Assembly: GCA_947494565.1 (NCBI GenBank)
Contig: CANLVG010000001.1
Span: 682,001 to 746,000, forward strand
Source: an uncultured Flavobacteriaceae bacterium
GTDB taxonomy: Bacteria; Bacteroidota; Bacteroidia; Flavobacteriales; Flavobacteriaceae
Reading direction: 5' to 3'
Length of the DNA stretch: 64,000 bases
Shown one piece after another: positions 36,700-46,008 of this stretch. Position 1 is the stretch's first letter. The number at the start of each line of letters is the position of its first letter. A model generated the notes under the pieces. It was not told the origin of the DNA. It did no database searches and saw nothing but the letters and a program-made list of their open reading frames with translations. Made by a program: the position numbers and the translations under genes.

Positions 36700-37365
36700 A
36701 TGAAATCAACCCTTGCCTTTGATGTCTACGGCACGCTTATCGATACCTCTGGTGTATTTGAAACGCTACAGGAATATATGGGGAATGAAGCTCCGGCCTT
36801 TATGGAAAAGTGGCGTACTACACAACTCGAATATTCGTTTCGACGGGGATTAATGAACGCCTATGTCGACTTTTCGGTGGTCACGCAGGAAGCCTTGGAT
36901 TATTGTTGTTCGCTATTCAACAAGAACATGGCTACTGCGGAAATTCAACGCTTGATGGACGCCTACAAAGTGCTTCCGGCCTTTGCCGATGTAGCAACCG
37001 CCTTAACAGACCTATCCGAGACGGGATACCGAAAATATGCCTTCTCTAACGGGAGCGCAAAAGCGGTGACCACACTACTACAAAACGCTGATATCCGTAC
37101 GATGTTCGACGGTATCGTCAGTGTAGAACGGACCAAAATGTTCAAACCTAGTCCGGTTGTTTACCGTCATTTCATCGAAAGCACCCAAGCCAAAACAGCG
37201 GATACCTTTTTGATTTCAGGCAACCCCTTTGATGTCATCGGCGCACTAAATTATGGCATGAAAGGCATTTGGGTCAAACGTTCGGAAAAGGCCGTTTTTG
37301 ATCCTTGGGGAGTTCAACCGACCGCGGTGGTACGAGATCTAACCGAACTGAAGTCAATTTTGTGA
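36700..37365 (+). CDS. haloacid dehalogenase type II family hydrolase
   Basis: A 221-residue HAD hydrolase. Motif I is FDVYGTLID with nucleophile Asp8 (Tyr after the Asp-Val pair, as in 2-haloacid dehalogenases). Motif II is the SNGS segment, motif III a Lys in KMFKPSP, and motif IV follows in FLISGNPFDVIGA, where Asn-Pro replaces the usual acidic pair, again as in dehalogenases. It probably hydrolyses an L-2-haloacid or a phosphate ester. Confidence 0.88.
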   Translation: MKSTLAFDVYGTLIDTSGVFETLQEYMGNEAPAFMEKWRTTQLEYSFRRGLMNAYVDFSVVTQEALDYCCSLFNKNMATAEIQRLMDAYKVLPAFADVATALTDLSETGYRKYAFSNGSAKAVTTLLQNADIRTMFDGIVSVERTKMFKPSPVVYRHFIESTQAKTADTFLISGNPFDVIGALNYGMKGIWVKRSEKAVFDPWGVQPTAVVRDLTELKSIL

Positions 37366-37393
37366 TTCCCCGTGTACTACACTTAGCTTTTTA

Positions 37394-37690
37394 CTACCCG
37401 ATCTGGGTCATTTCGTAAAGTGAAAAATCTTCTACGGCACCTTCTGTCGCTTTTTTGTATTCGGCGAGGTGGGAAGCGTTCATATGCTGTTGCCAGAGTT
37501 CCCTACTTTCCCAATTTTCATAGAACAGGAACAGGTTACTATTGTCGTTGTCCTGATGCAAGTCATAATCGATACATCCGTTCTCGGCGCGTGTCGTCGT
37601 TATTATTTTAAGCAATTCGTTTTTTACCAATTCCCGCTTTTCGGGTTTGGCCAGAATCTTCGCTACAATCGTTAATTTTTGATCTGCCAT
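37394..37690 (-). CDS. antibiotic biosynthesis monooxygenase domain protein
   Basis: A 98-residue ABM-fold protein (KLTIVAKILAKPEKRELVKNE ... WESRELWQQHM). These small dimeric alpha-beta barrels are quinol or polyphenol monooxygenase-like. It follows the nitroreductase gene (8-bp gap) and probably belongs to the HxlR-controlled redox-response module. Confidence 0.87.
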   Translation of the reverse strand: MADQKLTIVAKILAKPEKRELVKNELLKIITTTRAENGCIDYDLHQDNDNSNLFLFYENWESRELWQQHMNASHLAEYKKATEGAVEDFSLYEMTQIG

Positions 37691-37698
37691 ATTTTCAT

Positions 37699-38298
37699 TT
37701 AAATTGTTTCTACTATCCTGTCCAAATCCATTCTTGATTTGGGTTTTAGGTGCGGTTGGTTAAAATCATCCTCAGTGCGATGCCCAATAGCAACGGCCAC
37801 AATAGCGGCATAATCCTTATAATCTAGGATTTCATCGTACTTCTCCGGTTCTATCCCTTCCATCGGAGTGGCGTCAATACCCATATTAGCACAAGCACTG
37901 AGCAGCACGCCCAAAGATAAATAGACCTGACGATCAAACCATGATTTGATTCGGGATTCCGGCCAGGGTTTGATGAATTCCTTGTAATAGTCAACGGCAC
38001 CTTTGGGGAGTTCCCGTTCGATTTGTTCTTCGAATCGAGATATACTGTCGATTCTGCTAAAGACCACTACGGTATCACAGTTCAGAATACGATCGGTGTT
38101 CAGCCATGAGACCATAGAGAGTCGTTCTTTGGTTTCCTTATCCGAAACAAAGGTGAATCGCCATGGTTGACTGTTGATGGAGGAAGGGCTCAAACGTACG
38201 ACCTCCTTCAATTCCTCTATTTTCTTGGGGGTTATTTTTTTGCTGGCGTCATAGTTCTTGGTGGTATAACGCTGCTGCATTGCTTTTACAAAACTCAT
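37699..38298 (-). CDS. nitroreductase family protein (NfsB-like)
   Basis: A 199-residue FMN-dependent NAD(P)H reductase fold. The start matches the NfsB/DrgA group (QRYTTKNYDASKKITP, LSPSSINSQPWRF). Likely reduces quinones, flavins or nitro compounds. Divergent from the HxlR regulator, with promoter and operator-like sequence in the shared 111-bp gap. Confidence 0.9.
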   Translation of the reverse strand: MSFVKAMQQRYTTKNYDASKKITPKKIEELKEVVRLSPSSINSQPWRFTFVSDKETKERLSMVSWLNTDRILNCDTVVVFSRIDSISRFEEQIERELPKGAVDYYKEFIKPWPESRIKSWFDRQVYLSLGVLLSACANMGIDATPMEGIEPEKYDEILDYKDYAAIVAVAIGHRTEDDFNQPHLKPKSRMDLDRIVETI

Positions 38299-38310
38299 AT
38301 TTTCATTTAT

Positions 38311-38383
38311 ACTATAATTTTTATAGTTGCAAAACTAAGTATAGCATTTTATCTTTGCAATAACGGTCAAAAAGTATAGTTGC
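38311..38383. promoter_or_regulatory. HxlR/nitroreductase intergenic promoter and operator
   Basis: The plus-strand promoter TTG (38327-38329) - 20 nt - TATCTTTG (38350-38357) is a perfect Bacteroidota match for the HxlR gene. The palindrome ACTATAATTTTTATAGT (38311-38327; 7-bp arms, 3-bp spacer) overlaps the -33 box, and TATAGTTGC occurs both at 38322-38330 and 38375-38383, flanking the promoter. This layout suits autorepression and control of the divergent nitroreductase gene by the HxlR protein. Confidence 0.65.
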
Positions 38384-38409
38384 TTTAGTTTGGCCAAATC
38401 AGTGATGGT

Positions 38410-38769
38410 ATGTATGTAGTGAATGGAAAAACCTATCCCTGTTGCACCAGTGTTACCATGGGTATCATAGGCGGCAAATGGAAAACGGTAATTTTATACC
38501 ATTTAATGGAAGGACCGCTGCGTTATAATGAATTACGGAAGAAAATGAAATCCGTTACGGAACGTGCGCTGAGTCTACAACTGAAGAAATTGGAGGAAGA
38601 TGGGGTAATCAAAAGAAAAGTGTATACCTCCAAACCTCCCTTAAGGGTGGAGTATTCCTTGTCGGCAATGGGCAAAACCTTAGTACCGCTGTTGCAGGCA
38701 ATTGCCGAATGGGGCGATACCGTCATCGCCAAGGAGCATCAATACAGTCTTGATTTTTCAGCAAATTAA
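38410..38769 (+). CDS. HxlR-type transcriptional regulator
   Basis: A 119-residue winged-helix protein. The CCTSVTMGIIGGKWKTVILYHL start with paired cysteines and the HTH region (RYNELRKKMKSVTERALSLQL) are family hallmarks. The N-terminal Cys may sense electrophiles or quinones, in keeping with the divergently transcribed nitroreductase and ABM genes. ATG 38410 is the only start in frame, since the ATG at 38405 is out of frame and meets a stop quickly. Confidence 0.92.
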   Translation: MYVVNGKTYPCCTSVTMGIIGGKWKTVILYHLMEGPLRYNELRKKMKSVTERALSLQLKKLEEDGVIKRKVYTSKPPLRVEYSLSAMGKTLVPLLQAIAEWGDTVIAKEHQYSLDFSAN

Positions 38770-38804
38770 AAAAGCGATTGGGCAGTTACTCCAAATCGCT
38801 TTTT
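38770..38804. terminator. bidirectional terminator between HxlR and ABM-like genes
   Basis: AAAAGCGATT (38770-38779) pairs with AATCGCTTTT (38794-38803), with A-rich and T-rich flanks. It serves the convergent HxlR gene and the small secreted ABM-like protein. Confidence 0.75.
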
Positions 38805-38839
38805 AAATCGGTGCATATGTGGTAACCTCCTTACCCTAT

Positions 38840-39205
38840 CTACCGAACGTCATAACGACTCATTTTCATCGTACTCCCTTCAATCATCATGACATAGTTG
38901 CTTACCGTGGTGTCTTCCATGAATTTTTGCATTGAGGCATCCGCAGCTTCGGTCGTTTTCCATCGTACTACGACCACTACTTCATTCGTTTCTTTCGAAT
39001 AACCACTTTCACGACTTATGAATCCGGGTTGTTTGCTTGTATAGTTGGCTTCAACTTTGGCATCCTCCGACCAAAATAGTTCGGCATCGACCTTCGCCTT
39101 GTAGCTGAACGTCGTCACTTCAAGTACATAGGGCTCCCTATCTTCCGATTTTGTTTGATCGGTGAAAATGAGCGTGCTGAGTATAAGGGGTATCAGTAGT
39201 TTCAT
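38840..39205 (-). CDS. secreted ABM-like protein
   Basis: A 121-residue exported protein with a short signal sequence (hydrophobic to about residue 14) and a mature domain resembling the dimeric alpha-beta barrel (VLEVTTFSYKA ... VVVRWKTTEAADASMQKFM). It may bind or modify a small molecule. It follows the SnoaL-like lipoprotein gene by 5 bp in the same direction, so the two are probably co-transcribed. Confidence 0.65.
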   Translation of the reverse strand: MKLLIPLILSTLIFTDQTKSEDREPYVLEVTTFSYKAKVDAELFWSEDAKVEANYTSKQPGFISRESGYSKETNEVVVVVRWKTTEAADASMQKFMEDTTVSNYVMMIEGSTMKMSRYDVR

Positions 39206-39210
39206 GATTT

Positions 39211-40083
39211 CTAAAAATTGAATTTCCCATTGCTATTCTTCCATTCGGCTTCGGGCATAATGGTTTCGATCACATCCCAATGCTCCACGATTTTTCCATC
39301 CGCCACACGAAACAGGTCATAGTACGCTGTTGGCGTTCCGCCAAGGGTTCCCTCACTGATCGTCAGCACAAAATCCCCTTCGCCCAATACTTTATGGGTC
39401 GTCGTATAGACCATTGTGACACCTTGCTTGGCCATCCCTTCCAAGGCTTTCCCTAGACCTGACAGACCATCGGCTACTGCTGGGTTATGCTGTAGATAGG
39501 CCTCATCCGCTCCATCAATAAAATTTCCCACCTTGTCCATTTCACCCTTCATTAGAATGGTGGATACAAAATCACTTACCAACTGTTTATTGGCCTCGGT
39601 CTTATCCAAATCCGTTGCCTCGGTTCTTCCATCGGTTTGGGTTCTCCCACTAGGATTGGCCGGTGCTATAGGAATCAGGTTGTCCCAGTGCTCAACGATT
39701 TTACCCTCCTCGAATCGAAAGACATCAAAACCGATTTTAGGGCCAAAAAAGTCATAAATGGTATGGGTAAAGACATAATCACCATCTTCAAAGGCACGTA
39801 CGACATTGGCCTTAAACCCGCCTTCAGGGGCATGTTGCATAACGGCACCGAATCCTTCCAGTCCGTCGGCGACCGCTAAATTATGCTGTATGTACTTCTC
39901 CGGATTGATATATCCTATGGCGCTTTGGTCTCCGGTTTCCAAGCTGCTTAAAACCGCTACTGCTTTTTCTTTATTCGATACTTCCATTTGTTCTTCTTTT
40001 TGAGGTTCAAGATTCTTTTCTTCTTTCTTTTGTGTTTTACATGCCATGAAGATTAGGGTCATGGCTACGAGTGTGTATTTCAT
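39211..40083 (-). CDS. lipoprotein with tandem SnoaL-like domains
   Basis: A 290-residue lipoprotein (signal ending FMACK, Cys16) with two NTF2/SnoaL-like domains (about 45-155 and 170-285). The same sequence blocks occur in both halves, YIQHNLAVADGLEGFG/YLQHNPAVADGLSGLG and KIVEHWD, so the gene arose by internal duplication. ATG 40083 begins the lipoprotein signal and is preferred to an upstream in-frame start. Such secreted SnoaL proteins may be polyketide-cyclase-like or simple binding proteins. Confidence 0.85.
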   Translation of the reverse strand: MKYTLVAMTLIFMACKTQKKEEKNLEPQKEEQMEVSNKEKAVAVLSSLETGDQSAIGYINPEKYIQHNLAVADGLEGFGAVMQHAPEGGFKANVVRAFEDGDYVFTHTIYDFFGPKIGFDVFRFEEGKIVEHWDNLIPIAPANPSGRTQTDGRTEATDLDKTEANKQLVSDFVSTILMKGEMDKVGNFIDGADEAYLQHNPAVADGLSGLGKALEGMAKQGVTMVYTTTHKVLGEGDFVLTISEGTLGGTPTAYYDLFRVADGKIVEHWDVIETIMPEAEWKNSNGKFNF

Positions 40084-40178
40084 AATGCCGGTGTTTTGTT
40101 GGGACAAATGTACCGGAGGAATACGCTGAAAGAAAGGTGAAAGTGATTTTAAAAATGGTAAATATCGAACCTAAAAGA

Positions 40179-41057
40179 CTAAGTGTATGTCTTTTTAAAC
40201 TTATTTGGGGTTAATCCTGTCTTGTTTTTAAAGTACTTGACAAAGTTGGTGGCTTCCTCAAAACCTAGGGCGTAGGCCAATTCGGTGCTCTTTATCGATG
40301 AATTAATCAGTTGCCTTTTGGCCTCAAGTACCACGAACTCATCAATGAATTGCTTTGCCGTACGGTCGATGATGGCTTTACAGATACTATTCAAATGTTT
40401 GTAGCTTATATGTAGTTTATCCGCGTAGAAATCCGCATTCCTACTATGGGTATACTCTTTTTCTACGAGGGCCTTGAACTGTAAGAATCGCTGTAGTTTA
40501 TCCGATTCCTTGATATGAAACGTCTGGAACTTCTTGAGTTGTTCCAATTTTGAAAAAAGTACGGTAAACAGTGCATTGATGGTGTTGGCCTTATTGAAGG
40601 TCTCTTTCCCATCATAAAACTCATCGAACAAAAGGGTGATATACTGATGAACATTTGAATTCTGAGGAATCTGCAACCGGGGCGAGAACAGATGTGAATT
40701 AAACAGCCGTAACACTTCGGTATCGGGCATTTTATTCAGTTGCCGTCTAAAATAAGCCTCCGTGAAAAGAATCAGATAGCCCGATACGCCTTCCTTGAAA
40801 CTAAAGGCGTTGATCTGCCCTTTGGTCAAGTAAATAAGGGTATGGGGCGAGACCTCATGCCAAACAAAATCCACTAAATGTTCGGTTTCCCCACTAGTAT
40901 AGAATACAAGGGCATAAAATTCGATTTGATGTGCCTTTTCTGGATAGTGATCCAGGTCGGTACGTCGCTGCATCAAACTCTGTAAGGTAATAATCTCAAT
41001 ACCCTCTACTTGAAAGTTGCCTGACTGAAACGGTATCTGTGGTAGTTCTTTTTGCAT
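40179..41057 (-). CDS. AraC-family transcriptional regulator
   Basis: A 292-residue protein with an N-terminal cupin-like ligand domain (about 20-150) and a C-terminal double HTH AraC domain (about 195-290; DKLHISYKHLNSICKAI, YALGFEEATNFVKYFKNKTGLTPNKFKK). ATG 41057 is preferred to a TTG 24 nt upstream. It probably responds to a small molecule. Downstream of the aspartoacylase-like gene on the same strand. Confidence 0.9.
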   Translation of the reverse strand: MQKELPQIPFQSGNFQVEGIEIITLQSLMQRRTDLDHYPEKAHQIEFYALVFYTSGETEHLVDFVWHEVSPHTLIYLTKGQINAFSFKEGVSGYLILFTEAYFRRQLNKMPDTEVLRLFNSHLFSPRLQIPQNSNVHQYITLLFDEFYDGKETFNKANTINALFTVLFSKLEQLKKFQTFHIKESDKLQRFLQFKALVEKEYTHSRNADFYADKLHISYKHLNSICKAIIDRTAKQFIDEFVVLEAKRQLINSSIKSTELAYALGFEEATNFVKYFKNKTGLTPNKFKKTYT

Positions 41058-41097
41058 AGGTCTTGCCCCATTCAGACCCAAGGTAACGGATTAAATC

Positions 41098-42153
41098 TTA
41101 TTCGTAATAGCTAATGCACATAATGGTATCGTCTACACTCACGGGAGGCGTACCGATCTTGTATAAAATGACACCCGATTTCGGTGCCTTGATTTCGGAA
41201 AGTTCAGCGCCGAATTCATCGGTCACCTTACCTACAACCGCACCTTCTTGTACGGTATCGCCCGCTTTGTAATCACTGTAAAAAATACCCTCGTGAGAGG
41301 AACTGATATAGGTTTGTCGGTTCAGTTGTACGGGATTGTCTTTGGCCTCCGTCGCCTTGGCGTACATGCCCATCTTGTGCAACATATTGTACACTCCGTT
41401 CTTAACGAGGTCAACTGCTTCTTGCTGAACATTGCCTAACTTACCTGATTCAATGCTTAGCGCCGTTTTACCATCTTGTGTGGCCTGCTTAAAGACGTAT
41501 TTTGCTGGATCGCTATCTTTAAGGGTATAGGCGTAAGACACGATGTATTCGAAACCACTGACCTCTGAAAGCTCCTTTGCCAACTGGGTCTGCTCCGGTT
41601 TTTGTTCATTATTGTAGTAACAGATAAAGGGCAAGAGGTCTTCATTGGCATCACCCCCGTGAATATCTAGAAAGACATCGCTTACCGGAATGATTTCCGT
41701 TCGTATCATATGCGCGATCTTTTGGGTGACCGAGCCTTTGGCGTCGCCCGGAAAGGCATTGTTCAAATTGACACCATCATTTGAATTCTTGAAGGGGGTA
41801 CGTGTATAAAAGGAATTTGTACTCGCGACGGGAAGCACCACTATGGTGCCCGTAAGTGCATTGGGATCAATTTCCTGAAGCAAGGCCTGCGTAGCGACGA
41901 TGGGGGGATACTCAAATCCGTGAACACCCGCTACCACGGTAAATACCGGCCCCTCTTTAAGGCCCTTAATGATGACCACGGGCAAGTGGCTCCGATTGCC
42001 TTGATTGTCACCAAATTCCAACCGCAGTCGTTCTACAGCAGGTCGGACGTTTTTTTTGAATGCCTCTTGGAAGGGGCGCTGTGCCCCCATCGACAAGGTC
42101 GTCAAAACAGTGATCAGTACTACAAGTACTCGGTGTAGTGTTGGTGTCTTCAT
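41098..42153 (-). CDS. secreted succinylglutamate desuccinylase/aspartoacylase family protein
   Basis: A 351-residue exported zinc carboxypeptidase-like protein. Signal peptide ending MGAQ (about residue 25), then the M14/AstE fold with zinc ligands His78 and Glu81 (GVHGFEYPP) and His165 (FLDIHGGD). The C-terminal 80 residues form a barrel-sandwich (biotinyl/lipoyl-like) domain (AVVGKVTDEFGAELSEIKAP), as in the M14 aspartoacylase-like group. It may hydrolyse an acyl amino acid or peptide outside the cytoplasm. Confidence 0.87.
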   Translation of the reverse strand: MKTPTLHRVLVVLITVLTTLSMGAQRPFQEAFKKNVRPAVERLRLEFGDNQGNRSHLPVVIIKGLKEGPVFTVVAGVHGFEYPPIVATQALLQEIDPNALTGTIVVLPVASTNSFYTRTPFKNSNDGVNLNNAFPGDAKGSVTQKIAHMIRTEIIPVSDVFLDIHGGDANEDLLPFICYYNNEQKPEQTQLAKELSEVSGFEYIVSYAYTLKDSDPAKYVFKQATQDGKTALSIESGKLGNVQQEAVDLVKNGVYNMLHKMGMYAKATEAKDNPVQLNRQTYISSSHEGIFYSDYKAGDTVQEGAVVGKVTDEFGAELSEIKAPKSGVILYKIGTPPVSVDDTIMCISYYE

Positions 42154-42255
42154 CCCTCAAAAATTAATATCGGTTTCGAGCTGCCGTTTTCCGACAAGGT
42201 TTCGTCACTACAAATATGGGAGTTTCCTCCCTACTACACCAATTAAATCATCGTT

Positions 42256-43971
42256 TTAGGGTACCAAGGCAGGAAGAATGTAATCGCGTAAGACCTCCCG
42301 GGATTGATTTCCCTTGCGATTCCTGAAATTACCGGCGGTAATGACAACAACCGATTCCAATTCGGGGAGGATGAATATAAATTGCCCGCCGGCCCCTCTG
42401 GCTTCTATCGAACGGAATTCCTTCCCTTTGACCTCATAGGAGTCATGCCACCATAAGTACCCATAGGCATTCTTATCCTGCACATCTTGCAGGCGAAGAT
42501 GTTTTTGAAACGAGGCCTCCACCCATTGTTCCGAAATGACCTGCTTGCCCTGCCATTGTCCCTTGTTCAGATACAATTGCCCGAATTTGAGTAAATCACG
42601 CGGGGTGAGCAACATGCCACCCCCAAAATAAGGGACGTCATAGGTATCATCGGTCTGATTGATGTAATTCGTGATGCCCAGGGGAGCGAAGAGTTTTTCG
42701 TCCATATAATCTTCCAATGGAACATCTAAAACCTCATTCAGGCAGACCCCCAATAAAAAGGGATTGGCGGAACCGTAATCGGCATACGTACCCGGTTCTT
42801 TGACCATGGGTGCCTCTAAAACCGTTTGTAACCAAGGGGTCGTGGTCGTACTTTGGTAATTGTCTTCCGAGGCTTTACCATTCACCTCAAGACCAGAACT
42901 CATGGTCAACAGGTGCTTCAAACGGATCTTGGACTTTAACTCGTCTTTGGTAGCTTGATAGCTTTCCGGCAAAAAATCATAGAGTTTTTGGTCCACACTT
43001 TCGAGAATTCCATCATCCATGGCGATACCGATTATTGCCGACGAGATACTTTTAGAGGCAGAACGCAAATCGTGTGGAATATGGGCATTAAAGCCTTCGA
43101 AATAATTTTCGTAGACCAATTTCCCTTCCTTGGCGATCAAGACACTATGGGTATTAACCAAGGTATTGGCATGGATATCGGTTACTAAACGGGCCAATTC
43201 ACTTGTGTCGATTCCGTAATCATCGCTATTGGCTGTGGCCCAACCATCGTTCGTTTGAGGAGGGGTGGCATTGTTTTGGGATTGATCTACCGCATCCCTA
43301 TTGTAATCCCAGCCCTCAGTGGTATGGGTGAGGTTTGTTTTGGTGAGCAACACATCGGTCAAGAATACCTTTAGTTCAATGGTATCGGGCAAGAACAGCG
43401 CCTGAAAATTTAATCCCGTCATTCCGTCACGAAAAAACAAGGTTTCTCCTTTCTTTTCAAAATCGCCGGGCCACATGCCCCGAAAACGCTGGTCTCCCCA
43501 AAACGGATAGGCCGCAAGGGTACTATCCTCCATATGTTCCACATAGAGCATGATGTCGTCCGATTGCAGGCCGTTGTCCACCATGAACGGATTCCAAGGA
43601 CCGCCAAAGGTATTTTTCGCTATTTTGGGAAAGCGAACGCGGTAATAGAACTTACCGGTCTTGATGAATCCACTGAGTGCAGTACCTTCCGAATTCTTTT
43701 CCAAATTGAAAAACAATTGTTCGTCTTTATTGAATCGGATATGATCTGCACTGGACGACTCAAAGGTCTCATCGATGAGTTTGGTATCATTGACAAGGGT
43801 CAGTTGGTATTTGGCTCCATCTAGGTGTTCTAAGGTGACCTGAAAGTTGAAACTCTTTTTATTGGGCAGGAAACCGATCCACTCCCCATCAACGACCGGC
43901 TGCTGTTGCGGCGTACAGCTGAGTACGATTAAAAAGAACGGGAGGACTACAAATGAAATACGTTTATACAT
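42256..43971 (-). CDS. serine hydrolase (class C beta-lactamase-related) lipoprotein
   Basis: A 571-residue lipoprotein (lipobox LSC, Cys19). Residues 20-240 are a beta-rich N-terminal domain, possibly a lipocalin-like or substrate-recruiting module. Residues 255-571 are the beta-lactamase/penicillin-binding-like domain with SASK (Ser304, Lys307) and the Tyr motif YGS (399-401), and a late GAGGQFIF segment in place of KTG. It probably cleaves peptides or esters in the periplasm rather than beta-lactams. Confidence 0.87.
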   Translation of the reverse strand: MYKRISFVVLPFFLIVLSCTPQQQPVVDGEWIGFLPNKKSFNFQVTLEHLDGAKYQLTLVNDTKLIDETFESSSADHIRFNKDEQLFFNLEKNSEGTALSGFIKTGKFYYRVRFPKIAKNTFGGPWNPFMVDNGLQSDDIMLYVEHMEDSTLAAYPFWGDQRFRGMWPGDFEKKGETLFFRDGMTGLNFQALFLPDTIELKVFLTDVLLTKTNLTHTTEGWDYNRDAVDQSQNNATPPQTNDGWATANSDDYGIDTSELARLVTDIHANTLVNTHSVLIAKEGKLVYENYFEGFNAHIPHDLRSASKSISSAIIGIAMDDGILESVDQKLYDFLPESYQATKDELKSKIRLKHLLTMSSGLEVNGKASEDNYQSTTTTPWLQTVLEAPMVKEPGTYADYGSANPFLLGVCLNEVLDVPLEDYMDEKLFAPLGITNYINQTDDTYDVPYFGGGMLLTPRDLLKFGQLYLNKGQWQGKQVISEQWVEASFQKHLRLQDVQDKNAYGYLWWHDSYEVKGKEFRSIEARGAGGQFIFILPELESVVVITAGNFRNRKGNQSREVLRDYILPALVP

Positions 43972-44097
43972 GATTGATGAATTTTAGGACAAAAGTAAGG
44001 CAGTGAGGTATCCCAAAATTGTATGAAATTAACATTGGGTGCCTATTTCCCTTTTTTTGAACCACTCACCTGCAAAACGATTTACAAACGGTCGACC

Positions 44098-44607
44098 TTA
44101 CTCCACCTTACTAGCACCGTAGATGGTGGTCTGCATACCTGCGATTTTCCATTGGCCCTCCACTTTTTCCATCAACCGGGTTTCACGTTTGAGACCGCGT
44201 AGGGAATCTTGTTGTTCATACACCACCCAGGCCCCAGTGCCATAGAGCCGTACATCGATATCATCGATCAATTCAGGTACCGGCTCGGGTTCGGGATGGG
44301 CCACAAAATAGTCCTTGACGAATTGGTCGACCTCGGCCCAACCTACGGACTCCGAGAAGGTACTATCCGAAAAATTGAGATAGATCTTGGTCATGGTAGG
44401 GTCATGTACCCATTTATCTTGCCAGGCTTCATAGTCACGGCTAAAGGCAGCTTCGGTCTCGCTGTTCAAGGTATGTAGAATTGCGGCTTTTTCCTGTTCG
44501 ACGGTTGGAGTTTCGGTAGTCGTTGTCGCTTGTTTTTCTGGAGTTTGTTCCTTACAAGCTGCAACGCACCATACTAGACATAGTGCCAAGGCAAATTTCT
44601 TTTTCAT
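44098..44607 (-). CDS. SnoaL-like lipoprotein
   Basis: A 169-residue lipoprotein (signal ending VAAC, Cys18), a Thr/Glu-rich linker, and an NTF2/SnoaL-like (DUF4440-type) domain from about 40 on (EAWQDKWVHDP, GAWVVYEQQDS, RLMEKVEGQWKIAGMQ). Function unknown. It lies 30 bp from the cupin gene in the same orientation. Confidence 0.8.
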   Translation of the reverse strand: MKKKFALALCLVWCVAACKEQTPEKQATTTTETPTVEQEKAAILHTLNSETEAAFSRDYEAWQDKWVHDPTMTKIYLNFSDSTFSESVGWAEVDQFVKDYFVAHPEPEPVPELIDDIDVRLYGTGAWVVYEQQDSLRGLKRETRLMEKVEGQWKIAGMQTTIYGASKVE

Positions 44608-44637
44608 CTGTTGTATTTAAGTTTACTGAATAGCCCA

Positions 44638-45084
44638 TTATGGCTTCTCTTCTTCGTAGATGTCAAATTTAGCCGAAAAGGAGGTCATGAATTCTGCATT
44701 TGAAAACTGTGTTTCTGTCATGGTCGACAGTTCTTCCAAAAAGATATCGAAGCGTCCATTCTTGAAAATAGTCAACATTTTTCCGCCCGCTTGACATTTG
44801 GCCTCATGCCATACCTTCGGCGGAACCGTAATCGTATCCCCTGGTTGGAGCAGGATAGTCTCCTCATCAAAAACGAGTTCCATTTCTCCCTCCAACATAT
44901 AAAAAATCTCGGTCATGATCTTATGATGATGGCGCTTTAAATGGAATCCGGGTTTTAAGGTATCTTCAATGAGGCATAATTCACCGTTAGTATCTCTAGA
45001 GGACAGTTTTACAAAGCAGTGATCTTGCGCATAGTCGTAGTTCGCTCCCTGGCCTTTTTTGACGTAGTTCTTGGCATTCATCAT
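44638..45084 (-). CDS. cupin domain protein
   Basis: A 148-residue cupin with the metal-binding motif (HHHKIMTEIFYMLEGEME) and the second motif (PPKVWHEA). It ends with an acidic tail containing NAEFMTSFSAKFD, which has a decayed second copy at 48877-48948. Function unknown, sugar or small-molecule binding likely. Followed by the SnoaL-like lipoprotein gene in the same direction. Confidence 0.85.
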   Translation of the reverse strand: MMNAKNYVKKGQGANYDYAQDHCFVKLSSRDTNGELCLIEDTLKPGFHLKRHHHKIMTEIFYMLEGEMELVFDEETILLQPGDTITVPPKVWHEAKCQAGGKMLTIFKNGRFDIFLEELSTMTETQFSNAEFMTSFSAKFDIYEEEKP

Positions 45085-45353
45085 TTACTGTTTTTATTGA
45101 TTCATTATCCGAAGTCGCACTTCTACCCTAAATAGATCAAAATCCTCTTCTGATTCAAAACCCTAATTGTCATTAAAGTTACTACTTTATATGGATCGTA
45201 AAATACCGCTAAGTCCTTGATCACTATGGTGGGTGATGAATAGTCAATCCTATTCCCTAGGTTAAATTCTTGAATAGCGTACACGCTTTTAGTACTCTTG
45301 ATATTTAAAAAAGGGCAGAACGATTTTTTTATTTTCAGTGTTACTATGCTTTT

Positions 45354-46007
45354 TTATGTTGGCTTGGTCACCGAACCTTTCTTTTGCAATTTGTAGAACC
45401 AATAGGCCAAATAGACATTTCCAAAAATAGATGGGGTAAACCACGCCCAAACCCCAGGAATCCATTCATTGACCACTACAAAAGCGGTCACGGCCGCTAC
45501 ATAACCACTTATCATTTTTGATAAATGTATCTTAAGCCAGTTCTTCTTTAGCTTTTTAAGGTTTTTTAAAAGAATTAAATCTATCGCTCCAAAAATCAAG
45601 GCAATTAGTCCAAAAACAAACAAGACAATGTCTATCTTCTTATCAAGCAACACGGGATATATCATCATTGCCGCCCCGGTAACGATTATGAGATAGGCTA
45701 AAAACTTATCCGCACGAACCGAATGATTTCTTTTTCGGTAGTTCAAACTTCTAAAACCACCAATGATAAAATAACTGCTGAATATTCCAATACAGAACAA
45801 AAACGAACTTTTGTGATTTGGCATATTGGCAATGGCCAGGGATAATATGGTGGAAGTGAGCATCGTATAGAAAAACAATTTTCCTGACTTTTTATGTAGA
45901 ACCGTTCCTTTTTTTGCCAATAGGGAGATGGCCCCGGATATCAAGGCGATCCCTCCAAATCCGGCATGCGTAAGAATCAGTATTTTTGCTAGTTGTGCTA
46001 TGGTCAT
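45354..46007 (-). CDS. multi-span membrane protein (DUF2306-like)
   Basis: A 217-residue protein with about seven transmembrane helices and basic loops. An N-terminal THAGFGGIALISGAISLL followed by VLHKKSGKLFFY recalls DUF2306 proteins (compare HQKIGKLSY in the membrane protein at 22902). Function unknown. Lies 1 bp downstream of the interrupted hydrolase gene in the same orientation. Confidence 0.7.
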   Translation of the reverse strand: MTIAQLAKILILTHAGFGGIALISGAISLLAKKGTVLHKKSGKLFFYTMLTSTILSLAIANMPNHKSSFLFCIGIFSSYFIIGGFRSLNYRKRNHSVRADKFLAYLIIVTGAAMMIYPVLLDKKIDIVLFVFGLIALIFGAIDLILLKNLKKLKKNWLKIHLSKMISGYVAAVTAFVVVNEWIPGVWAWFTPSIFGNVYLAYWFYKLQKKGSVTKPT

Positions 46008-46008
46008 G

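Noticed and set aside
42256-43971. active beta-lactamase resistance gene
   Set aside because: The N-terminal extension and the missing KTG motif fit a peptidase or esterase-type serine hydrolase better.
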